From: Deltaproteobacteria bacterium
GTDB taxonomy: Bacteria > Myxococcota > UBA727 > JABDBI01
Assembly (NCBI GenBank): GCA_016764955.1
Contig: JAESQZ010000076.1
Location: forward strand, 1 to 10,340
DNA: 10,340 nt
Direction: 5' to 3'
Both the position numbers and the translations under genes were made by a program. The notes beneath the pieces were generated by a model. The model ran no database searches. It saw only the letters and a program-made list of their open reading frames with translations, and had not been told where the DNA came from. The stretch's first letter is position 1. Each line of letters begins with the position of its first letter. This document shows, piece after piece, positions 1 to 5,511 of the stretch.

Positions 1-1
1 A

Positions 2-187
2 AGGTGTTGTCATACAGCCAAAGAGAATCGAAACAGCCAATCACAATTTGTTTGTGTTGTGTGTGGGTATGCAGAAAATGCAGACCTAAATGCAGCACAT
101 AACATACTATCGGCGGGGCACGCCGTGTTGGCCTGTGGAGATATCGAGCAGGTTTCTGCCCGAGCCCAGGAATCTCACGTCCTTTAG
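2..187 (+). CDS. tnpB: TnpB (OrfB) RNA-guided nuclease of an IS605-type element, C-terminal part
   Basis: The last 61 codons of a TnpB protein; the 5' part is cut off by the window edge. Frame 2 reads through KENR, then FVCVVCGY (second half of the TnpB zinc finger), then ADLNAAHNI, the RuvC-III motif whose Asp completes the DED active site. The tail continues through LSAGHAVLACGD and stops at TAG 185-187. In the first zinc-finger half the usual C-G-H appears as C-C-H, so the Cys is kept. TnpB is an omegaRNA-guided DNA nuclease that helps IS200/IS605 elements persist at donor sites after excision. The visible part is intact and has the catalytic Asp; nothing can be said of the rest of the protein. 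Confidence 0.88.
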   Translation, partial: RCCHTAKENRNSQSQFVCVVCGYAENADLNAAHNILSAGHAVLACGDIEQVSARAQESHVL

Positions 188-204
188 GGCGGAGAGGATG
201 TCAA
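100..204 (+). ncRNA. 3' scaffold of an omegaRNA (reRNA); 5' limit arbitrary
   Basis: In TnpB systems the guide RNA overlaps the 3' end of tnpB and the right end of the element, and its guide is the flanking host DNA just past the end. Here the RE hairpin (178-191) and the following GAGAGGATGTCAA would form the 3' part of the scaffold. The guide would begin at 205 with GGTTCGAATTCCACC, which is hicB sequence. The 5' boundary cannot be set by eye, so 100 is a placeholder. Family knowledge plus position; no RNA evidence. Confidence 0.45.
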
Positions 205-205
205 G

Positions 206-316
206 GTTCGAATTCCACCAGATGTTCATCGCAAATTAGTGTTGGAGGCTAATGAGTCCCAGGTATCATTAAACCGCTACGTGAGTGCCAAGCTGGCTTC
301 AGGCTCGCTACACTAA
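206..316 (+). pseudogene. hicB: HicB-like antitoxin remnant, C-terminal RHH region, truncated by the IS element
   Basis: The frame from 206 to TAA 314-316 encodes VRIPPDVHRKLV, then SLNRYVSAKLAS. This is the C-terminal ribbon-helix-helix DNA-binding segment typical of HicB antitoxins (VRxPPxLHRxL then VSLNxxVxxKL). The N-terminal RNase H-like partial domain and the start codon are missing. Upstream, in the same frame, is the tnpB stop (TAG 185-187) and element DNA with no in-frame start codon between, so the fragment is probably not translated. HicA normally lies upstream of HicB and, if it survives, should be on the far side of the element. The stop overlaps the ychF stop by 4 bp, tail to tail. 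The RHH assignment is by motif; another Arc/MetJ-type antitoxin is possible. Confidence 0.72.
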
Positions 317-1419
317 ACATTAAACTTAAAATGCATGACATCGCCATCTTTGACAGTGTAGTCCTTGCCTTCTAATTTAATAGCGCCAGCGGCTCTGCAG
401 CCGGATTCACCTTTGTGTTTAACGAAATCTTCCCACCAGATGACATCGACTTTGATAAAGCCACGTTCAAAGTCAGTGTGAATCACGCCAGCTGCTTGGG
501 GTGCTTTGTCGCCCTTGTGGATGGTCCAAGCGCGGACCTCTTTAACACCTGCTGTTAGATAAGTTTGCAAGCTTAAGAGCTTAAACGCAGCTTTGATAAT
601 TTTCTCAAGGCCTGAAGACTCCAAGCCCAACTCTTTTAAGAACTCAGCACGTTCTTCAGGGGCAAGCTGGGCAACTTCTTCTTCGATTTTGGCGCAAACT
701 GTCACTGTTTGATCACTGCGAGATTGAGCAAATTCTAAGAGTGATTTGAGTTGTGGGTTGCTTTCAACCGAGAAGCCCTCTTCATCAACGTTGGCTACAA
801 AGAGTGTTGGTTTGGCTGTGATCAAATGCATATCTCTGAAAGCATGAACGAGGTCATCGTCTTCTTGGTTGAACTCAAAACTGCGAGCAGGATGCGTATC
901 GTTTAAGTGCTTCGACAGAGCTTCGCACATAGACGCTACTTTTTTAGCGACTGCATTTTGGCCACGAGCAACTTTGTTGGCACGTTCAAGAGCTTTATTA
1001 CAAGACTCCATGTCTGCCAGAATCAGCTCTGTCTCGATCGTTTGGACATCTCGAACTGGATCAATTGTGGTATCGACATGGACAACATTGTCGTCTTGGA
1101 AACAACGCACGACATGACAGATAGCGTCGGTTTCACGGATATGGCTCAGGAATTTGTTTCCTAAGCCTTCACCCTGGCTCGCGCCTTTAACGAGGCCTGC
1201 AATGTCTACAAATTTGATAGACGCGGGTAAGATTTTCTCAGGCTGCACGACTTCTGCAAGCGCTTGCAGTCTGTGATCTGGCACATCGACAATGCCAACA
1301 TTGGGCTCGATTGTACAAAATGGATAATTAGCTGATTCTGCTTGAGCTGAAGTTAAACAGTTAAATAGAGTGCTCTTGCCTACATTGGGCAGGCCAACGA
1401 TACCGCATGAAAGTGCCAT
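313..1419 (-). CDS. ychF: Redox-regulated ribosome-binding ATPase YchF (Obg family)
   Basis: 368 aa, close to the usual length of about 363 residues. YchF/OLA1 is a universally conserved cytosolic P-loop protein that binds ribosomes and prefers ATP over GTP. Visible features: G1 P-loop GLPNVGKST (residues 9-17), G3 DIAGL (72-76), NVDE (210-213) where GTPases carry NKxD, which explains ATP preference, a coiled-coil-like helical insert (about 130-200), and a C-terminal TGS domain (about 285-368, LQTYLTAGVKEVRAWTI onward). His114, needed for ATP hydrolysis in E. coli YchF, and Cys35, the redox-sensing Cys reported in E. coli, are both at the same positions. The ATG has no clear Shine-Dalgarno; CTGGCCGGCC palindromic DNA lies just upstream. 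It is 31 bp behind the proline-rich gene, and its stop overlaps the hicB remnant. Confidence 0.98.
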   Translation of the reverse strand: MALSCGIVGLPNVGKSTLFNCLTSAQAESANYPFCTIEPNVGIVDVPDHRLQALAEVVQPEKILPASIKFVDIAGLVKGASQGEGLGNKFLSHIRETDAICHVVRCFQDDNVVHVDTTIDPVRDVQTIETELILADMESCNKALERANKVARGQNAVAKKVASMCEALSKHLNDTHPARSFEFNQEDDDLVHAFRDMHLITAKPTLFVANVDEEGFSVESNPQLKSLLEFAQSRSDQTVTVCAKIEEEVAQLAPEERAEFLKELGLESSGLEKIIKAAFKLLSLQTYLTAGVKEVRAWTIHKGDKAPQAAGVIHTDFERGFIKVDVIWWEDFVKHKGESGCRAAGAIKLEGKDYTVKDGDVMHFKFNV

Positions 1420-1450
1420 AGGCCGGCCAGACTAGTACAAGCGTGAGCGC

Positions 1451-1912
1451 TTAGCAACAGCAGTCAAAAACCTTAGCTTTTGCTTGTGGTAGAGGAGGAG
1501 GAGGAGGTGGTGGTGGTGGCTTTAGTGTTACAAAGTTTCCTGAAGGCGCTGTGGGCTTGGGTGGTTGGTAACCGACGTACATTGGAACGGGCGGATGCTT
1601 AAATGGCCGACCGGCTGGGAACTGAGAATTTTGCGCAGGCATCCGCTTTGGGAGTGGCGGGGGTTTTGGGGGCGATGCTGGTGCTTCCTTAGCCAGCCAG
1701 TCTGGTCTAAGCGGAGGCGGCCTTTTTGGTACTTGAACTGGTTTTAGATGCGGGTTGGTTGGTGGGTTGATATATTGCCAACCGCCCTTTTCTGGGTCGT
1801 ATCGAATTATAATAGGTGCAGTGGAAACTTCTACTGGGGGTGGAAGCTGGGGTGGCCTTGCTGGCTTTTCGCCAGCGGTTCCAGTTTTGTGTATTTGGCA
1901 AGGCAAAGGCAT
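1451..1912 (-). CDS. Proline-rich protein with SH3-ligand-like motifs and a C-terminal Cys triplet, unknown function
   Basis: 153 aa, not recognised as a known family. About a third of residues are Pro. There is no signal peptide or membrane segment. Short motifs: RPPPLRP (64-70) fits the class I SH3 ligand pattern RxxPxxP, PPLPKR (85-90) fits class II PxxPxR, a P9 run spans 132-140, and the chain ends KVFDCCC. Tail Cys pairs are lipidated in some eukaryotic proteins (Rab-type CC ends), so host lipidation is conceivable, but this is inference; it is not a CaaX box. The P9 run would need EF-P for translation. It lies 42 bp after rpiB and 31 bp before ychF on the same strand, which supports a real gene. 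Low-complexity, Pro-coding frames can be spurious, so existence as a protein is likely rather than certain. Confidence 0.6.
   Translation of the reverse strand: MPLPCQIHKTGTAGEKPARPPQLPPPVEVSTAPIIIRYDPEKGGWQYINPPTNPHLKPVQVPKRPPPLRPDWLAKEAPASPPKPPPLPKRMPAQNSQFPAGRPFKHPPVPMYVGYQPPKPTAPSGNFVTLKPPPPPPPPPLPQAKAKVFDCCC
1493..1519. repeat. Trinucleotide microsatellite (AGG)5(TGG)4
   Basis: On the plus strand five AGG units are followed by four TGG units. Read on the minus strand they are four CCA and five CCT codons, giving nine consecutive prolines in the proline-rich protein. Slippage would change polyproline length without shifting frame. Confidence 0.9.
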
Positions 1913-1954
1913 AGGGATTGATAGTGGGGAGGGGAGGATTTTGGTGTTTTATTG

Positions 1955-2404
1955 CTATTGTTCCAACGCCTCGACTTTACTTACCCTTCTCAAATGCCGT
2001 TCGTCTTGAGAAGGGACAGCATTAACAAAAGTTTCTACAACTTCTTTAGCAAGCTCTTCACCGATAATGCGCGCGCCTAAAGTCAAAACATTCATGTGAT
2101 CATGCTCAACGCCTTGGTGTGCCGAGTAAGTATCATGGCAAATAGCAGCGCGAATGCCTTTAAATTTGTTCGCTGCAATGCCGATGCCAACGCCGCTTCC
2201 GCAGATCAAAATGCCGCGTTCAGCCTGCTTAGATAAAATCGCTTTGGCTAAGCTTTGGGCATAATCAGGATAGTCGACAGAGGCTTCGCTGTTTGTGCCC
2301 AAATCCAAAACTTCAAAGCGACTATTTAAGTGCGTTTTCAAGAGTTCTTTAAGGCTAAAGCCTGCATGATCAGACGCGATGGCGATTTTTTTCAACTTGC
2401 TCAC
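1955..2404 (-). CDS. rpiB: Ribose-5-phosphate isomerase B (RpiB/LacAB family)
   Basis: 149 aa, the normal length. Interconverts ribose 5-phosphate and ribulose 5-phosphate in the non-oxidative pentose phosphate pathway; cytosolic. Motifs: SDHAG (11-15) phosphate/substrate loop, DYPDYA (44-49), ICGSGVGIGIAANK (67-80) with Cys68 aligned to the E. coli catalytic base Cys66, and His101 aligned to E. coli His99. The start chosen is GTG at 2404: it lies in tkt, giving a 35-bp overlap, and is preceded by GGAGA about 7 nt upstream. A TTG three codons in would give the more typical N-terminus MKKIAIASDHAG and cannot be excluded. The tight overlap with tkt implies translational coupling of two enzymes of one pathway. 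Confidence 0.97.
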   Translation of the reverse strand: MSKLKKIAIASDHAGFSLKELLKTHLNSRFEVLDLGTNSEASVDYPDYAQSLAKAILSKQAERGILICGSGVGIGIAANKFKGIRAAICHDTYSAHQGVEHDHMNVLTLGARIIGEELAKEVVETFVNAVPSQDERHLRRVSKVEALEQ

Positions 2405-4379
2405 GAGCTTTCTCCACTACTTTGTCGACTGTAAAACCAAAGTGCTCAAAAACTTGAGCGCCAGGGGCAGATGCGCCAAAGGTGGTCATCCCAATGATAG
2501 CGCCTTCGTAACCGACATGGCGTTCCCAACCGAGGGTGCTGCCTGCTTCGACAGCGACGCGTGCTTTGACATTCGGTGGCAACACCGCATTTTGGTAGGC
2601 TTCGGGTTGTTTGGCAAAAAGTTCCCAAGAAGGCATGCTGACGACTCGAGCTTGAATATTTTCTTCGCTAAGTTTTTGAGCAGCTTCTACGCAAAGCGAC
2701 ACTTCACTGCCAGTGCCAATTAAAATTACATCGATGCCGTCGTGCGTGTCTGTGAGTACATAGGCGCCTTTTTCTAGCCCGCTTGCTGAATTATACTTGT
2801 TGCGATCTAGCGTTGGTAGACTCTGGCGTGTGAGTACCAAGGCGCTTGGCCCTTTATGATGCATGAGTATGCGCCAGCATTCGGTGACTTCGTTGGCATC
2901 TGCTGGTCTTAAGACAAGCATATTTGGAATCGCACGTAGTGCCATTAAGTGTTCAATAGGTTCATGTGTTGGCCCATCTTCACCGACGCCAATCGAGTCA
3001 TGTGTGAAAATATAAATCGCCTGAATGCCCATGATGGCTGACAAGCGCAAACTTGGCTTTAAGTAATCACTAAAAATAAAGAACGTCGATCCATAAGGGA
3101 GATTATGAGAAAGCGCCATTCCGTTTAGGGCAGCAGCCATGGCATGTTCGCGAATGCCAAAGTGCATATTTCGGCCAGCATGATTATCTGGTGAGAAAGA
3201 ACCTTCGTCGTTTATCAAAGTTTTAGTTGAAGGGGCCAAATCGGCAGAGCCACCAATTAGCCAAGGTACTGTTTTAGCCACAGCGTTTAAAACTTTGCTT
3301 GACGCTGCTCGGCCAGCAACACCTTTGGCGTCTGCCTCAAAAACGGGCAGCTTAGCATCCCAGCTTTCAGGCAGCTTGCCTGTGGTCATCTGTTCAAATT
3401 GCTTGGCGAGTTCTGGGTACTCTGCTTTGTATGCTTGGAAGCGCTTGTTCCAGTCAGCAAACAAGTCAGCACCGCGTGCGCCTACGCCTGAAGCAAAGTC
3501 TTCTAAGGTTTCTTTGGGAACTTCAAAAGAAGAATCTTCAGGCCAGCCATAAAATTTCTTAGCTGCTTTAGCCTCGTCGACACCTAAAGGCTCGCCATGA
3601 GCAGAAGCCGTGTCTTGTTTGTTGGGAGCGCCATAGCCGATATGGCTATCGACGATTATCAAAGAAGGCCCTTTATGTTTGTGGGTCTTTGAAAGTGCTT
3701 TTTCGATGGCTTTAATATTATTAGCGTCTGATACGTGATCAACACCCCAGCCGTAAGACTCAAAGCGTTTAGCGACTTGATCGCTGAAGGCCAAATCGGT
3801 TTTGCCTTCGATGGTGATATGATTGCTGTCATAGAGCCAAACCAAATTATTAAGCTTTAAGTGCCCAGCAAGAGAAGCTGCCTCAGAACTGATGCCCTCC
3901 ATCATGCAACCATCGCCACAAATTGAGTAAATACGATGTTTAATAATATCGTGACCAGGCTTATTAAAATATTTGGCTTGCCACGCGCCAGCTATCGCCA
4001 TGCCAACACTCACCGCAAGGCCTTGGCCGAGTGGGCCTGTGGTGCACTCGATGCCAGCAGCATGTTTATACTCCGGGTGACCAGCACAAGGGCTATTTAA
4101 CTGCCTAAAGTTCTTAATATCATCAAGCGTCACAGTGCCTTTGACCTGAGCCAAGTAGAGCGTTGAGTAAAGCAGCATCGAGGCATGGCCATTTGAAAGC
4201 ACAAAGCGATCGCGATCAAACCAGTTTGGATTTTGCGGATCATAGCGCAAAGCTTTTTGCCACAGTGTGTACATGACTGGTGCCAAAGCCATGGGAGCGC
4301 CCGGATGGCCTGAGTTGGCGGCTTGTACTGCGTCGATAGAAAGAGTTCGGATCGTGTTGATGCTGAGTTCTGAATTCAT
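2370..4379 (-). CDS. tkt: Transketolase
   Basis: 669 aa from the ATG at 4379, normal for bacterial transketolase. Transfers two-carbon ketol units between sugar phosphates using thiamine diphosphate and a divalent metal; cytosolic pentose phosphate enzyme. N-terminal signature RTLSIDAVQAANSGHPGAP (11-29), TPP motif from GDG (155-157) to N186, catalytic Glu411 in IREHAMAAALNG, and the pyrimidine-domain signature GVGEDGPTHEPIEHL (464-478). An in-frame TTG at 4418 would add 13 residues and overlap the upstream stop, but family members begin at about MNS-L---IR-LSIDA, so the ATG is preferred. No clear Shine-Dalgarno; a possible promoter (4390-4418) lies close upstream. Followed by overlapping rpiB. 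All key residues seen are intact. Confidence 0.98.
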   Translation of the reverse strand: MNSELSINTIRTLSIDAVQAANSGHPGAPMALAPVMYTLWQKALRYDPQNPNWFDRDRFVLSNGHASMLLYSTLYLAQVKGTVTLDDIKNFRQLNSPCAGHPEYKHAAGIECTTGPLGQGLAVSVGMAIAGAWQAKYFNKPGHDIIKHRIYSICGDGCMMEGISSEAASLAGHLKLNNLVWLYDSNHITIEGKTDLAFSDQVAKRFESYGWGVDHVSDANNIKAIEKALSKTHKHKGPSLIIVDSHIGYGAPNKQDTASAHGEPLGVDEAKAAKKFYGWPEDSSFEVPKETLEDFASGVGARGADLFADWNKRFQAYKAEYPELAKQFEQMTTGKLPESWDAKLPVFEADAKGVAGRAASSKVLNAVAKTVPWLIGGSADLAPSTKTLINDEGSFSPDNHAGRNMHFGIREHAMAAALNGMALSHNLPYGSTFFIFSDYLKPSLRLSAIMGIQAIYIFTHDSIGVGEDGPTHEPIEHLMALRAIPNMLVLRPADANEVTECWRILMHHKGPSALVLTRQSLPTLDRNKYNSASGLEKGAYVLTDTHDGIDVILIGTGSEVSLCVEAAQKLSEENIQARVVSMPSWELFAKQPEAYQNAVLPPNVKARVAVEAGSTLGWERHVGYEGAIIGMTTFGASAPGAQVFEHFGFTVDKVVEKAREQVEKNRHRV

Positions 4380-4389
4380 AAGCAACACT

Positions 4390-4418
4390 GTTATGACTTG
4401 CTTACGACTTAGACTCAA
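4390..4418 (-). promoter_or_regulatory. Possible tkt promoter inside the 3' end of the upstream gene
   Basis: On the minus strand TTGAGT (4413-4418) and CATAAC (4390-4395) are separated by 17 bp, each matching consensus at 4 of 6 positions. Start of transcription would fall a few bases before the tkt ATG. It overlaps the stop codon of the nucleotidyltransferase-like gene. It could let tkt escape the repressed cassette promoter. Moderate to weak match. Confidence 0.35.
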
Positions 4419-4945
4419 GGGGTAGTTGAACCCAAAAATTCCTGCAGTATGTAAATAGACTTCTGAGGGAATCTTTCGAGTGGATAATATCGGGTTAAAA
4501 CTTCGAAAGCCTGATCCACGGATTCAATATTGAGATATCGCAGTAAAAACCGAATATCTTCTAAGTCATGGAATTCTTCACCGATGCGTGCAGATAGACA
4601 TTTCATAGCCAGTAAGTATTCTGGTGTTGCGGTCATAATCTTTAAATGATCCAGGTCCAGATATTTGGAGAAATCGCCTTGGGGGCTTAAAAATCCTTTC
4701 ACCCCGTCGTTTAACCAATGAGTATCCACGTGTTCCCGTTCGGCGACGCGTGCGGCAGCAGCTCTAAGCAGTGCGCTAGGCGCAAAATACCCATCCAAAT
4801 CTGCCGTTGATGGACGTGCTCCAAATACCAAACACATAACAGCTCCACCGACCAAATAGATTTCACCTTCAACAGATTGTTTTTTAAGTTCTTCGTTGAG
4901 GGTTTCAAGTAATTTGCGAATTCGCTTTGCGCTTAGGGCGCTCAT
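4415..4945 (-). CDS. Nucleotidyltransferase-fold protein (DUF6036/AbiEii-like), likely partner of the RHH protein
   Basis: 176 aa. Carries a minimal pol-beta type nucleotidyltransferase pattern: LVGGAV (31-36), then D49-L-D51 in RPSTADLDGYF as metal ligands, a Lys in LAMKCLSAR (K115), and HDLEDI (126-131) giving a DxxD as in AbiEii/MenT-type enzymes. Family knowledge: such proteins transfer nucleotides to RNA or protein and several act as toxins of type IV-like toxin-antitoxin pairs, so a toxin role is inferred, not shown. The gene overlaps its upstream partner by ATGA (4942-4945) and has a very strong ribosome site, AGGAGGT, 5 nt before ATG. Its stop is 35 bp before tkt. Membership in the exact family (DUF6036 versus another NTase clan member) is uncertain; the fold call is fairly sure. 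Confidence 0.75.
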   Translation of the reverse strand: MSALSAKRIRKLLETLNEELKKQSVEGEIYLVGGAVMCLVFGARPSTADLDGYFAPSALLRAAAARVAEREHVDTHWLNDGVKGFLSPQGDFSKYLDLDHLKIMTATPEYLLAMKCLSARIGEEFHDLEDIRFLLRYLNIESVDQAFEVLTRYYPLERFPQKSIYILQEFLGSTTP

Positions 4946-5424
4946 ACACGACCTCCTAAGCTTGTATCGATAAATATGTTACGTGCTCTAAATGGCGCGG
5001 GTGAGTGATGTAGCAAATAAAATCTCAAGCTTTGAAGCTTTGTCCCGAAGTAAGGTTCCTTCAGGGGTTCGATTTGGCGCAGCCACCAGGGTGTGTTGAC
5101 GCCTAGCCGATGCGCAGACCATTCTAACATCGCTGCGATATAGTTGGATAGAAACGGGCTCAGGTGACGGTCCCATGGTTTTTGGAGGGCTTTTTCAAAC
5201 TGTTCAGCATCCAAACCATTCAAAAAATCGGCCAGATCAGCAAGCGCAAAGCTATATTTTTTTTCTGGAATGGCCTCGATCTTTTGTGAAAATTGTGTTT
5301 GAGGATCCTTTAACAATTTTGACAGGACCCAGGATGAAAGATCCAGTCCAGCCGCTAAGGCAGCTTGATTTAAAGCTTGCTTTTGAATTGGCGATACCCG
5401 GACTTGAAGCTGTGAGCTTTTCAT
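4942..5424 (-). CDS. RHH DNA-binding protein with unknown C-terminal domain, probable antitoxin/autorepressor
   Basis: 160 aa. Residues 5-38 (LQVRVSPIQKQALNQAALAA then LDLSSWVLSKLL) have the strand-helix-turn-helix pattern of RHH antitoxins, similar in style to DUF1778/TacA. The remainder (about 55-160) is a distinct helical domain with PWWLRQIEPLKEPYFG (112-127) and a conserved-looking end, HSPAPFRARNIFIDTSL (140-156); I do not recognise it by name. First gene of a two-gene unit with the nucleotidyltransferase-like protein, overlapping by 4 bp. The promoter has a perfect palindrome over its -35 box, a typical autoregulation site for an RHH dimer pair. The ATG is at the predicted transcription start, with no Shine-Dalgarno. 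The antitoxin role is inferred from architecture and context. Confidence 0.72.
   Translation of the reverse strand: MKSSQLQVRVSPIQKQALNQAALAAGLDLSSWVLSKLLKDPQTQFSQKIEAIPEKKYSFALADLADFLNGLDAEQFEKALQKPWDRHLSPFLSNYIAAMLEWSAHRLGVNTPWWLRQIEPLKEPYFGTKLQSLRFYLLHHSPAPFRARNIFIDTSLGGRV
4951..4957 (-). promoter_or_regulatory. Perfect Shine-Dalgarno for the nucleotidyltransferase-like gene
   Basis: AGGAGGT on the minus strand, 5 nt before the ATG at 4945 and embedded in the last codons of the RHH gene. It contrasts with the RHH gene itself, which seems leaderless, so the second gene can initiate strongly on its own. Confidence 0.85.
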
Positions 5425-5430
5425 GACTCG

Positions 5431-5459
5431 ATTATGCTATACGAAGCGCAGGTTGTCAA
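5431..5459 (-). promoter_or_regulatory. Strong sigma70-type promoter of the RHH/nucleotidyltransferase cassette
   Basis: Minus strand TTGACA (5454-5459), 17-bp spacer, CATAAT (5431-5436): a perfect -35 and 5 of 6 at -10. Six bases separate the -10 box from the ATG, so transcription should start at or next to the A of the start codon (leaderless mRNA). Confidence 0.85.
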
Positions 5460-5475
5460 TACACCGTATTGACAA
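5453..5475. promoter_or_regulatory. Perfect 10+10 bp palindromic operator over the -35 box
   Basis: Half-sites TTGTCAATAC and GTATTGACAA are exact inverted repeats with a 3-bp spacer. The -35 hexamer of the cassette promoter lies wholly in one half-site, so a bound protein would block RNA polymerase. The likely ligand is the RHH protein encoded directly downstream (inference). Confidence 0.8.
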
Positions 5476-5511
5476 ACACAAAAACACTAATTTTTCTAAG
5501 TACTTAGAGGC

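Larger units (their letters stand above)
1..204 (+). mobile_element. Right end of an IS200/IS605-type (tnpB-carrying) insertion element
   Basis: The window opens inside a tnpB-type gene. After its stop codon comes a short tail holding GGAGAGGATGTCAA, a familiar end of IS605/IS1341-type elements. The tetranucleotide TCAA (201-204) matches the right cleavage site described for ISHp608. A subterminal hairpin, CGTCC-TTTA-GGGCG (178-191, one G-U pair), lies 9 nt before it, where the Y1 transposase TnpA recognises the right end. From 206 onward the sequence reads as the C-terminus of an unrelated hicB-like gene, which fixes the boundary at about 204/205. The left end and any tnpA lie outside the window, so autonomy cannot be judged. 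Confidence 0.78.

Noticed and set aside
1451..1465. CaaX prenylation box at the end of the proline-rich protein
   Set aside because: CaaX needs Cys at the fourth position from the end; the last four residues are D-C-C-C. Only a Rab-like CC-type tail could be argued.
1565..2009. Plus-strand ORFs (1565-1747, 1755-2009) opposite the proline-rich gene
   Set aside because: Short, odd composition, and run into rpiB on the other strand; they are shadows of GC-rich antisense codons.
3295..3552. Plus-strand ORF opposite tkt, and similar ORFs opposite ychF, rpiB and the lipoprotein
   Set aside because: They lie entirely opposite well-supported genes with conserved motifs and show no recognisable features or ribosome sites.
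5490..5511. Terminator after the lipoprotein gene (CTAAGTACTTAG then AAAAA on the minus strand)
   Set aside because: A 12-bp palindrome without loop room, and followed by A residues rather than a U-run on the transcribed strand.
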